Assembly: GCA_002722245.1 (NCBI GenBank)
Contig: PBLA01000014.1
Location: 1-64,000 of the forward strand
DNA: 64,000 nucleotides
Source: Flavobacteriales bacterium
GTDB taxonomy: Bacteria; Bacteroidota; Bacteroidia; Flavobacteriales_C; GCA-002722245
Direction: 5' to 3'
How positions within the stretch are numbered: the first letter of the stretch is position 1; the number at the start of each line of letters is the position of its first letter. The position numbers were made by a program, and so were the translations under genes. The notes below the pieces were generated by a model that was not told the DNA's origin, ran no database searches, and saw nothing but the letters and a program-made list of their open reading frames with translations. This document shows positions 34,905 through 43,378 of this stretch, in pieces.

Positions 34905-36182
34905 ATGGCTGAAATAGTATTAATGCCAAAACTAAGCGACACAATGACGGAAGGAGTTGTGGCTGAATGGCATAAAAAAGTTGGTGATAAGGTTGAAAGT
35001 GGAGACTTATTAGCTGAGATCGAATCCGATAAGGCTACTATGGAATTTGAATCATTTCAAGAAGGTGTATTGTTACATATAGGTGTTGAAGCTGGTCAAA
35101 ATGCTCCTGTAGATTCAGTACTCGCAGTTCTTGGAGATGAGGGCGAGGATATCGCAGCATTGCTTGAAGAAGCAAAAAAGAAAAAGGAACAAAGTGCTCC
35201 TGTTGTGGAGGAGGAATCTGTAGCACCAGAGCCAATAAAAAAAGAAGTTTCTGCTCCAACTCCTAAAACGTCAGTGGCGCCACCGGCACCAGCTAAAGCG
35301 CCAGTAGCGCAAGAACCAAAAGGTGCAGCGCCAGCTCCTTCGGTATTGAATAATAAAATTGTGGCTTCTCCATTGGCTAGAAAACTAGCCGATGAGAAAA
35401 ACATTCCCCTTTCTCAGGTTCCAGGATCTGGAGACGGAGGTAGAATAGTGAAGCGAGATGTAGAGAATTTTATACCTGGAGGTGTTTTAAACACAACTGA
35501 AAGCTTTACTGATGTTGGTTTAAATTCAATGCGAAAAGTTATTGGACAAAGACTTTCTGAATCCAAATTTTCAGCTCCGCATTTCTATTTGACGTTAGAC
35601 ATTGATATGGATAATGCTATCGCAGCTCGAAAGGCAATTATTGAAGGTAAAGGAGTGAAGGTTTCATTTAATGATATGGTGCTTAAGGCGACTGCAAAAG
35701 CATTAAAAAAGCATCCTGGAGTGAATTGTTCATTTTTGGGAGACCGAATTCGATATAATGATCATGTGAACATTGGAGTTGCAATGGCTGTTGAGAATGG
35801 ATTAATTGTTCCTGTAGTTAGGTTTGCCGATCAATTATCTTTACAAGATATTTCTGCTCAAGTTAAAGATTATGCAATTCGAGCAAAAGAAAATAAATTA
35901 ACGCCTGATGATTGGGCAGGGTCTACATTCACTGTTTCAAATTTAGGAATGTTTGGTATAGAGCAGTTTACATCAATCATTAATTCTCCTGACGGTGCGA
36001 TTATGGCTATTGGTGGGATTAAACAAGTTCCTGTCGTTAAGAATGACGAAATTGTTCCAGGTAATATTATGAAGGTTACTTTATCATGTGACCACAGAGC
36101 TATTGATGGGGCAATTGGTGCCGCTTTTTTACAAACATTTAAGCAAATTCTCGAGAACCCTGTACTAATGTATGAGCTCTAA
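34905..36182 (+). CDS. pdhC: Dihydrolipoamide acetyltransferase (PDH E2)
   Basis: The E2 core of the pyruvate dehydrogenase complex: its swinging lipoyl arm carries acetyl groups to CoA. There is one lipoyl domain (about 1-77) with the modified lysine in EIESDKATMEF, then an Ala/Pro-rich linker (about 105-150). The peripheral-subunit-binding domain (SPLARKLADEKNIPL) and the catalytic domain ending in DHRAIDGAIGAAFL (catalytic His) follow. With 425 residues and a single lipoyl domain it is shorter than the two-lipoyl E2 of some relatives. It is in an operon with pdhA; a terminator follows. Confidence 0.95.
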   Translation: MAEIVLMPKLSDTMTEGVVAEWHKKVGDKVESGDLLAEIESDKATMEFESFQEGVLLHIGVEAGQNAPVDSVLAVLGDEGEDIAALLEEAKKKKEQSAPVVEEESVAPEPIKKEVSAPTPKTSVAPPAPAKAPVAQEPKGAAPAPSVLNNKIVASPLARKLADEKNIPLSQVPGSGDGGRIVKRDVENFIPGGVLNTTESFTDVGLNSMRKVIGQRLSESKFSAPHFYLTLDIDMDNAIAARKAIIEGKGVKVSFNDMVLKATAKALKKHPGVNCSFLGDRIRYNDHVNIGVAMAVENGLIVPVVRFADQLSLQDISAQVKDYAIRAKENKLTPDDWAGSTFTVSNLGMFGIEQFTSIINSPDGAIMAIGGIKQVPVVKNDEIVPGNIMKVTLSCDHRAIDGAIGAAFLQTFKQILENPVLMYEL

Positions 36183-36200
36183 CAGAATATTTTGAATGTG

Positions 36201-36228
36201 AAAAGGCTGCCAAATGGTGGCCTTTTTT
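36201..36228 (+). terminator. Terminator after pdhC
   Basis: 12-base-pair stem with two G-U pairs (36201-36212 with 36215-36226) and a tight loop, with T residues to 36228. Confidence 0.75.
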
Positions 36229-36268
36229 GTTGGTTTAAATAGATTAACAAGTAGATAATTTTAGTAAA

Positions 36269-36736
36269 ATGCAATTGGTTCACTCAGATTTTAACAGTGA
36301 AAATCATCAACTTGACATTGTTGTTTTATGTGATGGAATAACTTCTCCAGCTAATGTAGGAGGAGTTATGAGGCTCGCGGATGCATATGGTGTAACCAAG
36401 GTTGTTTTTTTGAAAGGGATTACTCAATGTTCTGCAAGAGCTAAATCTGTTTCAAGAGGGACTCATCATTTTGTAAATCATTCTTTTTTATCACAATTTA
36501 AGCTTGATGAACGTGATTGGTTTTGTTTAGAATGTACCTCAGAGAGCAAGCCATTGAAATCATTTTCATTGAAATCAAGAAAAATAGGCGTAATCATAGG
36601 GAATGAAAATACAGGTGTTGATGATTCTTTTCTTAAAGACTATCCGAGTTTTCATATACAAATGTTTGGCAGGAATAGCTCAATGAATGTAACTCAGGCA
36701 TTGTCTGCGGCATTGTTTCACATAACTAATGGCTAA
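36269..36736 (+). CDS. TrmH/SpoU-family RNA 2'-O-methyltransferase
   Basis: A 155-residue SPOUT-class methyltransferase containing only the catalytic knot domain, in the TrmL/TrmH size range. The three SpoU motifs are visible: motif 1 SPANVGGVMRLADAYG, motif 2 IGVIIGNENTGVDD, and motif 3 MFGRNSSMNVTQALSAAL with the conserved Arg-Asn and Ser-x-Asn. The target (tRNA or rRNA) cannot be read from sequence. It is separated from the kinase/phosphatase fusion gene by 3 bases, so the two are almost certainly co-transcribed. Confidence 0.9.
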   Translation: MQLVHSDFNSENHQLDIVVLCDGITSPANVGGVMRLADAYGVTKVVFLKGITQCSARAKSVSRGTHHFVNHSFLSQFKLDERDWFCLECTSESKPLKSFSLKSRKIGVIIGNENTGVDDSFLKDYPSFHIQMFGRNSSMNVTQALSAALFHITNG

Positions 36737-36739
36737 ATT

Positions 36740-38491
36740 ATGACGATTTCTGATATGTTATTGAAAGGCTTCCCTAATCAACAGTTTAAATGGGTAGAAA
36801 CCATACAAGATTTATGGAGCGGATATGGAAGTATTCAAAGGTGGGCGTCTAATGAATCACGTGTAATAGTAAAACATATAAAATTTCCAACAGAAAGAAT
36901 GCATTCCAGAGGATGGAATTCAGAATTTGGACATTTGAGAAAAGTAAGATCCTATGAGGTAGAGCGATATTGGTATTCGCATTATGCAAAATATTGTCCC
37001 GCTAAACTTCCAAAATTACTTTTTAAGGATGAGAAAAATGGAGAGCAGTTTTTGGTACTGGAGGATTTAAATTCAACTGGATTCGCTCAAAGAGTTGTTC
37101 ATCCCTCATTTAAACAAATTAATTCTTGTTTGGATTGGCTGGCTCAATTTCATGCATATTTTTTAGAATCTTCAAATGACGGTTTGTGGGATGAAGGAAC
37201 TTATTGGAATCTAGATTCCCGACCTGAAGAATTCGAAAATATGCAAAAAGGTAATCTTAAAAATTATGCATCAGTGATTGATTACAAGTTAAGGAACGCT
37301 CGTTATCAAACCATTGTTCATGGAGATGCCAAGATGGCTAATTTTTGTTTTTCGAAAACAGATTCAGTTGCTGCAGTAGATTTTCAATATGTTGGTAGAG
37401 GGTGTGGTATAAAGGATGTAATTTATTTTTTAAGTAGTATTCAAGATGATGAATTAATTCAGAATTACGACCACTTTGTAAATTATTATTTTGAAAAACT
37501 AGGATGCTATATAGGGCGTAAGAATAATAAATTGGAAAAAGAGTGGAGGGGGTTGTATAAATTCGCGTGGGCTGATTTTAATCGATTTTTGAAAGGTTGG
37601 AGTCCAGGTCATTGGAAAATTAACTCATATGTAGAAGAAATTACGGATGAAGCCATTAATGAAATCACTCAAGAGCTAATGTTTAGAGAGGTAGTGGGAT
37701 GTTTTAAAAAAGCAGCAATTAAGGCAGGAAAGTATATTCAGGAAAATATTAATAGTACTTTTTCAGTTCGTTTTAAAAGGGATGATTTAAGTGACGCATC
37801 ACGTGTGCTTACGTCAATAGATTTGGCTGCACAAACTCTTATTTTTGATGAAATTGAACAGGTTAAAGCAAAGTATGATTTTGGTATTTTGTCAGAGGAA
37901 CATAAAGATGACAATAGTCGATTTAATAAGGCGTTTTTTATTTGTGTCGACCCTTTGGATGGAACACTTCCATTTACGGAAAAAGTTGCCGGATATTCAG
38001 TCTCAATTGCATTAGTTACACAATCAGGGGATGCTGTTTGTGGAGTGATTTATGATCCCGTTGGTGAAAATGTATATTCGGCTTATCGAGGAGGCGGAGG
38101 TTTTAAGAACTCAATACCAATTGAGTTGAATTATACATCTTCTGTTTTTACGTTTATTTGTGACAGGTCATTTTCACAATCAAGTGATTACGAACTATTA
38201 CTCCAAAAGCTAAGCGAAAAGAATAAGGCAAAAGGTGTTTCAGAAGTAAAAGTAATTAGTCACGGGGGAGCTGCTATGAATGCGATATGGTGCATTGAGC
38301 ATGCGCCTGCTGTTTATGCTAAGCCTCCTAAAATCAAGGAGGGGGGCGGAAGTATATGGGATTTTGCAGCATCCACCTGTATTTTTCATGAGCTTGGGTT
38401 GAGGGCATCAGATTATAAGGGTGAAGCATTAGACTTAAACCGAAAACGTTCTACTTTTATGAATCACAAAGGGGTATGGTTTCAGGCTTGA
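36740..38491 (+). CDS. Fusion of an APH/EcKinase-like kinase with an inositol-monophosphatase-like phosphatase
   Basis: A 583-residue two-domain protein without a signal peptide. Residues about 1-315 look like a small-molecule kinase of the aminoglycoside-phosphotransferase/choline-kinase fold. They show Lys45 in VIVKH, hinge VLEDL (106-110), catalytic HGDAKMAN (194-201) and metal-binding DFQ (214-216). Residues about 320-583 look like the Li+-sensitive phosphatase family (IMPase/CysQ), with SEEH at 385-388, VDPLDGTLPF from 403 and IWD at 539-541, the three metal-binding motifs. Both active sites appear intact. A kinase joined to a phosphatase could interconvert one metabolite, but the substrate is unknown. 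It is co-transcribed with trmH and nearly abuts the convergent lipoprotein gene. Confidence 0.85.
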   Translation: MTISDMLLKGFPNQQFKWVETIQDLWSGYGSIQRWASNESRVIVKHIKFPTERMHSRGWNSEFGHLRKVRSYEVERYWYSHYAKYCPAKLPKLLFKDEKNGEQFLVLEDLNSTGFAQRVVHPSFKQINSCLDWLAQFHAYFLESSNDGLWDEGTYWNLDSRPEEFENMQKGNLKNYASVIDYKLRNARYQTIVHGDAKMANFCFSKTDSVAAVDFQYVGRGCGIKDVIYFLSSIQDDELIQNYDHFVNYYFEKLGCYIGRKNNKLEKEWRGLYKFAWADFNRFLKGWSPGHWKINSYVEEITDEAINEITQELMFREVVGCFKKAAIKAGKYIQENINSTFSVRFKRDDLSDASRVLTSIDLAAQTLIFDEIEQVKAKYDFGILSEEHKDDNSRFNKAFFICVDPLDGTLPFTEKVAGYSVSIALVTQSGDAVCGVIYDPVGENVYSAYRGGGGFKNSIPIELNYTSSVFTFICDRSFSQSSDYELLLQKLSEKNKAKGVSEVKVISHGGAAMNAIWCIEHAPAVYAKPPKIKEGGGSIWDFAASTCIFHELGLRASDYKGEALDLNRKRSTFMNHKGVWFQA

Positions 38492-38492
38492 A

Positions 38493-39746
38493 TTAATCTA
38501 GGAATTCATTAAAGTTAATCTTTAATAAAAATCCATTTCCATTACCGTTATCATGAATTTGAAGGTCTTTGTTAATGATTAATTTTCCTTGAAACCATCC
38601 TGCTAAATAAAGCAATCCATCCTTGAAAAGAACTATATTTACGCCTTCTTCTAATGGAGATTCTAAAGTTTTGTTTTCAATTAAATTGAGGTCTTCATCT
38701 ATTAATGAGAGGCTTATATCGAAGTTTCCTTTTGTGTTATTTATTGGAGTATTAAATAGTGTAGAATTTTTGTTCACAATTGTGCTAATTAGATAACGTT
38801 GATTACTTATTTTACATATCGAGCGTGTCCAGTCTTTTTCATTAGAACCATTGATTACGAATTGATTGATTTCTAAATCGTGTGATAAACTGATCAGAAA
38901 TGCATCTTCTTTTCCAAAAGATTCCTTGTTTTGAGATCTGTAAAGTTGTCCCCCTGCTAATAGACCATTTTCATCCGCTAACAAGGAGAGAACAATTCCA
39001 GAGTCAATGTGAAAGAGAGCGGATTCAGACAAAATATTTAACGACGGGTTAAGTTTAACGATAAAACCATGTTTCTTTTTTTCTCCAAATGCATAGAATT
39101 TGTGAGAGTTTAGTGAAGTAAATCCTCGAACAACACCATGCTCAGGAAATGAAACTTCATTTATTTTTTCTCCCTTTTTGTTGAGCGTAATTACAGCAGG
39201 ATGTCCATTAACTGAACCTGCACAATGAATTGTTTGAGATTGGATTAAAACATCGTAAAACTTACTTGATGAATCATGCAGGTAATTCCAACATACTTTC
39301 CCATGTTTATCAAATTTTGTAATAGCACCTCTGCCAGGTTTCTTTTCTGAGTTTTGACCAGCAATATAGATATTATTATTCGTGTCGCATTTTACACTAT
39401 ACACCCAGTCATCGCTCTTTCCGCCTAATTGTTTACTCCATAAAAAGTTTCCCTGTGGATTATATTTAACTACAAAAATATCAGTCCCTCCCTTTGATTT
39501 ACTTATAGATGAATTATTAAGGTGAAGTTCATGATTAAAGATTCCTGTGGCTATTATATTTTGCTTATAATCCAAACAAATAGAATAAACTTCGTCAAAA
39601 TCATTACCGCCAATATTTTTAATGAAATTTTTTTGAGGTTGTTTTTGGCAGGATAATAATATGACCAGTAATATTGAATAAAGAATGTGTAGTTTATGCG
39701 TTTTATAACGTTTTTTATTCAAGGAATTTAGTTTTAAATAAAGCAT
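38493..39746 (-). CDS. Lipoprotein with SBBP-type beta-propeller repeats
   Basis: A 417-residue predicted lipoprotein: a basic N-terminus, a hydrophobic stretch (about 20-32), then Cys33 (ILLSCQKQ). The rest repeats short beta-propeller blades of the SBBP type, clearest in GGNDFDEVYSICLD and GGKSDDWVYSVKCD followed by N(N)IYIAGQ-like strands. No catalytic motif is visible. Such proteins are common on Bacteroidetes surfaces; the ligand is unknown. Only one base separates its stop from that of the convergent fusion gene. Confidence 0.7.
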   Translation of the reverse strand: MLYLKLNSLNKKRYKTHKLHILYSILLVILLSCQKQPQKNFIKNIGGNDFDEVYSICLDYKQNIIATGIFNHELHLNNSSISKSKGGTDIFVVKYNPQGNFLWSKQLGGKSDDWVYSVKCDTNNNIYIAGQNSEKKPGRGAITKFDKHGKVCWNYLHDSSSKFYDVLIQSQTIHCAGSVNGHPAVITLNKKGEKINEVSFPEHGVVRGFTSLNSHKFYAFGEKKKHGFIVKLNPSLNILSESALFHIDSGIVLSLLADENGLLAGGQLYRSQNKESFGKEDAFLISLSHDLEINQFVINGSNEKDWTRSICKISNQRYLISTIVNKNSTLFNTPINNTKGNFDISLSLIDEDLNLIENKTLESPLEEGVNIVLFKDGLLYLAGWFQGKLIINKDLQIHDNGNGNGFLLKINFNEFLD

Positions 39747-39861
39747 AGATTTAACGTTAGAGGAGCAAGGAGAGGAGATAATGTAAGCGTATGATTTTAT
39801 AGAGTAAACCTCAAAAAAATAGTTAAGTAATTATCCTTTAAAAACAAATAAAGCGTATTGC

Positions 39862-40056
39862 TTAACTTATAAATTTCAATGCGTTGATAATTAAAATAAA
39901 GAGACCTAACAATGAAAGTATGATAATTAGGATTTTAGTTGACCCTTTATAGTTTGAAGCCCTTTCTCTGATATCTCTTCGGTAACCAAATACCAGTAAA
40001 AGCACGAATATAATCACGAAACATATGGCAAAAACTATACGACCAGGAGATAACAT
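39862..40056 (-). CDS. Small two-helix membrane protein
   Basis: A 64-residue protein with two transmembrane helices (about 7-24 and 42-62) joined by a charged loop (YRRDIRERASNY). I do not recognise a named family. It lies 13 bases downstream of the anti-sigma-like gene on the same strand, so it is probably the third gene of the sigma/anti-sigma operon. Confidence 0.6.
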   Translation of the reverse strand: MLSPGRIVFAICFVIIFVLLLVFGYRRDIRERASNYKGSTKILIIILSLLGLFILIINALKFIS

Positions 40057-40069
40057 GCAATAAAGATAA

Positions 40070-41203
40070 TTATTTAAATGTCTTTAAAAGTGATTTAGCT
40101 TCATTAACTATTAATGAATCTCCTTGAAGTGCATTTTGCAAATAGACCTTAGCTTTTTCAACTTTATTCAATTTTATATAAGCTTTACCAATATATAACT
40201 GAGCTTTGTAAAAGAGTATTTCTTTTTCACCTATTTTACGCAGGGCCTTAATGGCCATATTGTACTTTTCTTGTTCAAAATAGTTAAAGCCTTCATCTGA
40301 GCTTTTATACTCGAGATCAAAAGCAGCTTCACTAACGAGAAAATGTTGATTGTTAATGTGTGAATCTTTTGTAGATACTATACTGTCATTTTGATGTTTT
40401 TTAAATCTGTTTTTTGAATTTTCTTTGGTAATTTCAGTCCACTGATAAGTAGTGTTTTCATCACGTGAAATAGTATATTGATTTAATTCATTATTGGTAT
40501 CCTTAATAGTTTCATTTTTATCGGTTTCATAGGCAATTGAATACATTGCTCCGTTACTTTTTATTACTAGGGTGTTTTTCGATAAATTTTCATCTTCTAG
40601 TTTGGCTTTTGGCTGAATATCTAATTGTGTATTCATTAAATTATCATTTTCTAGTCCATTAAATTCTTCTACTTGAATGTTATTATTATCCTCAAAATTT
40701 ATTTCTTCCTCATCAAGTAGGTTAGCTGCATATTGAGGTTCAGAAAGGGTGTCAAAAACTATATCTTCTTTGTATTCTTTTTTTTCTGGTTTATTTTTTT
40801 TCAATGTCAACTTATCGTTTTTAATGGGAGGATTAGTACTGACAGTTTTTGATTCAGTTGTAGAAACTGATTTTTCAGCTGTCGTGTCAATGGGTAGTTG
40901 TTGAAGATTCCGATAAAGAATTGTGATTAAAAGAATTGCGGCTCCAGCTGCCGCATAACTCCACCATTTCTTCCAACTATTCTTTTTATTCTTTAATACT
41001 TCATTTTTGTTCGTGAAATAGTTGTCCAAAGTTTGATCTTGAAACCCTTCTAAGGCTTCAGAACAAAACTTACAGTTGATCGTGTGCTGTTCTACTTTAT
41101 TTCGTTCAACATTAGTAAGATTATTATTCACATAGTTTAATAATTCTTGCTCTGTTAAACATTCAGAGGTAGAAAAAATAGTATTTATTTGTTCCTTATT
41201 CAC
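40070..41203 (-). CDS. Membrane anti-sigma factor-like protein with TPR-like C-terminus
   Basis: A 377-residue protein encoded just downstream of an ECF sigma gene. A zinc-finger-type anti-sigma motif (HxxxCxxC: His40, Cys44, Cys47) is followed by one transmembrane helix (about 82-97). A long Asp/Glu/Asn-rich periplasmic region and TPR-like helices at about 300-377 (GFNYFEQEKYNMAIKALR) complete it. It probably holds the sigma factor at the membrane until an envelope signal arrives; this is inferred from position and motif. Translation starts at GTG 41203 and overlaps the sigma gene by 8 bases, a coupling arrangement. Confidence 0.75.
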   Translation of the reverse strand: MNKEQINTIFSTSECLTEQELLNYVNNNLTNVERNKVEQHTINCKFCSEALEGFQDQTLDNYFTNKNEVLKNKKNSWKKWWSYAAAGAAILLITILYRNLQQLPIDTTAEKSVSTTESKTVSTNPPIKNDKLTLKKNKPEKKEYKEDIVFDTLSEPQYAANLLDEEEINFEDNNNIQVEEFNGLENDNLMNTQLDIQPKAKLEDENLSKNTLVIKSNGAMYSIAYETDKNETIKDTNNELNQYTISRDENTTYQWTEITKENSKNRFKKHQNDSIVSTKDSHINNQHFLVSEAAFDLEYKSSDEGFNYFEQEKYNMAIKALRKIGEKEILFYKAQLYIGKAYIKLNKVEKAKVYLQNALQGDSLIVNEAKSLLKTFK

Positions 41204-41726
41204 TTTTAGATTCTATACATTTTTTAAGGTTTCTTTTGCCGTTTTGAATATAGCTTTTTACTTTTTTAAGTGCATATCCAGTTATTGAAACAATCTCATT
41301 GTAGCATTTTTGATCAAAATAAAAAAGTTTCAAACTTCGGTTTTGCTCTTCCTTTAAATTAGCCATACAATTCTCTAAATGAATTACAAGAAGCTCCTGG
41401 TTTATAGTAGGATGGTTAAATAGATTAAATTCCATATTTTCTTCTTGATCTAAACGATACTCTTTGAGTATTTCATTCGTTTTATTTTTTCGTCTGAGAA
41501 ATTGGATGCTTTGATTATATGTCACTCTGTAAAGCCAGCTTTTATAATAGGTTATTTCATGCTCAAGAAGCTTTGTTGAAAGTAATTCATATATTTCCAT
41601 ACAAACATCTCTGGCGTCATCAGGCTGACCAACATATTTTAAACATGTACCATAAACCAAGTGGTAGTACCTTTCAAACAATGTTGCAAGGTGTATAGGA
41701 TTTTGACTTGATTTATATTTTTCAAT
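41196..41726 (-). CDS. ECF-type RNA polymerase sigma factor
   Basis: An ECF sigma factor of about 176 residues. Region 2 is LFERYYHLVYGTCLKYVGQ through SWLYRVTYNQSIQFLR; region 4 is the helix-turn-helix in CYNEIVSITGYALKKVKSYI. The first canonical start is TTG 41681, which would remove the first helix. The frame is open back to 41780 and reads SDSELIEKYKSSQNPIHLAT, the usual start of these proteins, but contains no ATG, GTG or TTG. I place the start at ATT 41726 for lack of a better codon; a sequencing indel is an alternative. It forms an operon with the anti-sigma gene. Confidence 0.85.
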   Translation of the reverse strand: MEKYKSSQNPIHLATLFERYYHLVYGTCLKYVGQPDDARDVCMEIYELLSTKLLEHEITYYKSWLYRVTYNQSIQFLRRKNKTNEILKEYRLDQEENMEFNLFNHPTINQELLVIHLENCMANLKEEQNRSLKLFYFDQKCYNEIVSITGYALKKVKSYIQNGKRNLKKCIESKSE

Positions 41727-41797
41727 TAGTTCAGAATCCGATTTATTGGAATGCGATAGTTTTAATAGGAGCCAATTTAATTAAAAATTGCTTAAAG

Positions 41798-42073
41798 ATG
41801 AATGTTTTGAATTTTGATAGGCAACATCTGGTCAATCGCCTCGTTATGATTGACATGAACTCTACTACGATCCAAAGTGAAGTTGATTTTAATCTTACCC
41901 TAGAAAAATTAACTGTCTGGCTAAAAAAAGAAGTCGTTAATCCAACCTCTTATGCTCAAATTAGAGAAGATATTACAGCATTGGAGCTGTATATGGGGAT
42001 TCCATTACCAGCAAAAAAGTATATCGAATGGAATTGCAATATTAGTTCAAATCGTGTTCTAATGAACTCATAA
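41798..42073 (+). CDS. Small hypothetical protein (91 residues)
   Basis: I do not recognise this protein. It is soluble and probably helical, with no signal peptide or metal motif. The frame opens upstream at 41708, but ATG 41798 is the first ATG and keeps it clear of the divergent sigma-factor gene. Its last 32 bases overlap the 3' end of the convergent 80-residue gene. Residues such as LTVWLKKEVVNPTSYAQIRED look like a genuine helical protein. Confidence 0.45.
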   Translation: MNVLNFDRQHLVNRLVMIDMNSTTIQSEVDFNLTLEKLTVWLKKEVVNPTSYAQIREDITALELYMGIPLPAKKYIEWNCNISSNRVLMNS

Positions 42074-42284
42074 ATTCTTCAAATAGAGACAGGTCCTCTT
42101 GTTTTACACCACCAGGCTTTACACTTGGGTTGTTGAGGTAAAAAATTAAGTTATTAATATCAGAAGCGAGTTTAAGTTTTTGATTTTCTTTAGCAATTTC
42201 ATTCTCAGTGTAAAGACGATCTATAACGGTTTCTTTTTTTGCTCCTTTTAACTCAATGATAATTTTTTCGAGCTTTTTCGTCAT
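42042..42284 (-). CDS. Small hypothetical protein (80 residues)
   Basis: A short, charged, helical protein beginning MTKKLEKIIIELKGAKK, with a conserved-looking GGVKQEDLSLFEEF end. There is no membrane segment and no recognised family. ATG 42284 is preferred to TTG 42290. It lies 59 bases downstream of the ABC ATPase gene on the same strand and may be co-transcribed with it. Confidence 0.5.
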   Translation of the reverse strand: MTKKLEKIIIELKGAKKETVIDRLYTENEIAKENQKLKLASDINNLIFYLNNPSVKPGGVKQEDLSLFEEFMSSLEHDLN

Positions 42285-42343
42285 TGCCAATGAATTTTCA
42301 ACGGTTTAAAAACTATACTAATTTAAAAAAGAAAATGCATAAT

Positions 42344-43315
42344 CTAGTCCTCAATTAAAACAGGAGTGTCAATCTTGATGTTATAGTTTTCGGAGGTAAG
42401 TGGTTTTGTTGATTTGAATTCAATACTAAGCTTATTACTTGTAAGGGTGTAGCAGAATTCATTACCCAGAAATTGAGTTTTAGAAATAGAGAATTCATTT
42501 CCTTGAGAGAGTTGTATATTTCCGTATGGAACCCAATAAACGCTATCGGGATTTAATTTTTCGCTGCAGTAATTAGTAATTTGTGAACCCTTCAATAAAT
42601 TAATCAATCCTAAAAGCTGTGCGGCGTATAATGATGGTGGAGAGCTTACAAGTTTTTCAGGAGATTCTTTCTTTAAAAGTTTGCCATTATGAATGATAAT
42701 GATCTGATCTGCAAAAGTAAGGGCGTCTTTGGAATCATGTGTAACAAACAATAAGCCAATACCCAATTGATCTACAACTGTTTTTAAAATATCTTTAAAC
42801 TCCGCTTTAGAAATGTTGTCCAAATTACTAAAGGGTTCATCTAACAACAAAAGAGGAGGTTCTTCAATAATAGCCTTAGCTAATGCAACCTTTTGTTTTT
42901 GTCCACCGGAAAGCTCTTTAGCGTACTTACTTTTGATGCTGTCAAGTTTGCAAAGTTTGATTAGTTCCTCCGTTTTTGAGTGTTGGTAAGACTTTTTGTA
43001 TTGGATTAAATGGTGTTTAATGTTGTCATAAACAGTTAATCCAGGTTCTAATTGAAAATCTTGGTAAACAATTGCAACATCTGGAGTACCAGGTACTAAT
43101 TTTTCAGATTTATTAAAAACTCTAACACCTTGATAGTAAATTTCCCCTTCATCGCGATCCATAAATCCTTTGATGGCTTTTAAGAGAGAGGTTTTTCTAC
43201 AACCACTTTCACCTAAAATGCAAAGAATCTCTCCTTTTCTCATTTCGAATGAAAGAGATTTGATAACTTTTAGATTTTCATACGAAAGCGATAAGTTTTC
43301 AATCTTTAATAACAT
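42344..43315 (-). CDS. ABC transporter ATP-binding protein with altered Walker A
   Basis: A 323-residue ABC ATPase: the nucleotide-binding domain spans about 1-235, followed by a C-terminal beta (TOBE-like) region as in importers of polyamines, iron or similar solutes. The signature LSGGQKQKVALA and Walker B LLLLDEPFSNLD are normal, and His in VTHDSKDA is present. The Walker A loop reads GESGCRKTS (35-43): the glycine just before the catalytic lysine is Arg40, encoded by AGA at 43198-43196, one base from GGA. No permease or binding-protein gene is adjacent. It may be a variant, a weakened ATPase, or a sequence error. Confidence 0.85.
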   Translation of the reverse strand: MLLKIENLSLSYENLKVIKSLSFEMRKGEILCILGESGCRKTSLLKAIKGFMDRDEGEIYYQGVRVFNKSEKLVPGTPDVAIVYQDFQLEPGLTVYDNIKHHLIQYKKSYQHSKTEELIKLCKLDSIKSKYAKELSGGQKQKVALAKAIIEEPPLLLLDEPFSNLDNISKAEFKDILKTVVDQLGIGLLFVTHDSKDALTFADQIIIIHNGKLLKKESPEKLVSSPPSLYAAQLLGLINLLKGSQITNYCSEKLNPDSVYWVPYGNIQLSQGNEFSISKTQFLGNEFCYTLTSNKLSIEFKSTKPLTSENYNIKIDTPVLIED

Positions 43316-43324
43316 ACTTCTAAT

Positions 43325-43357
43325 TTAAAAAAAGCCATCAAGCTGAACTTGATGGCT
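43325..43357 (-). terminator. Terminator after the coiled-coil membrane protein gene
   Basis: On the minus strand, a 10-base-pair stem AGCCATCAAG / CTTGATGGCT (43348-43357 with 43333-43342) with a 5-base loop is followed by a run of about seven T residues. It ends the 43379-44299 transcript just before the ABC gene. Confidence 0.85.
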
Positions 43358-43378
43358 CAATTGTTATTATTGATTGGG

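Noticed and set aside
35096-35404. Open frame on the minus strand inside pdhC
   Set aside because: It is the antisense of the Ala/Pro-rich linker of E2; composition bias keeps the frame open.
36740-38491. Fusion produced by a missed stop between two genes
   Set aside because: The frame is continuous with a helical joining segment (about residues 300-340), no internal start with a promoter, and even codon use; nothing suggests an artefact.
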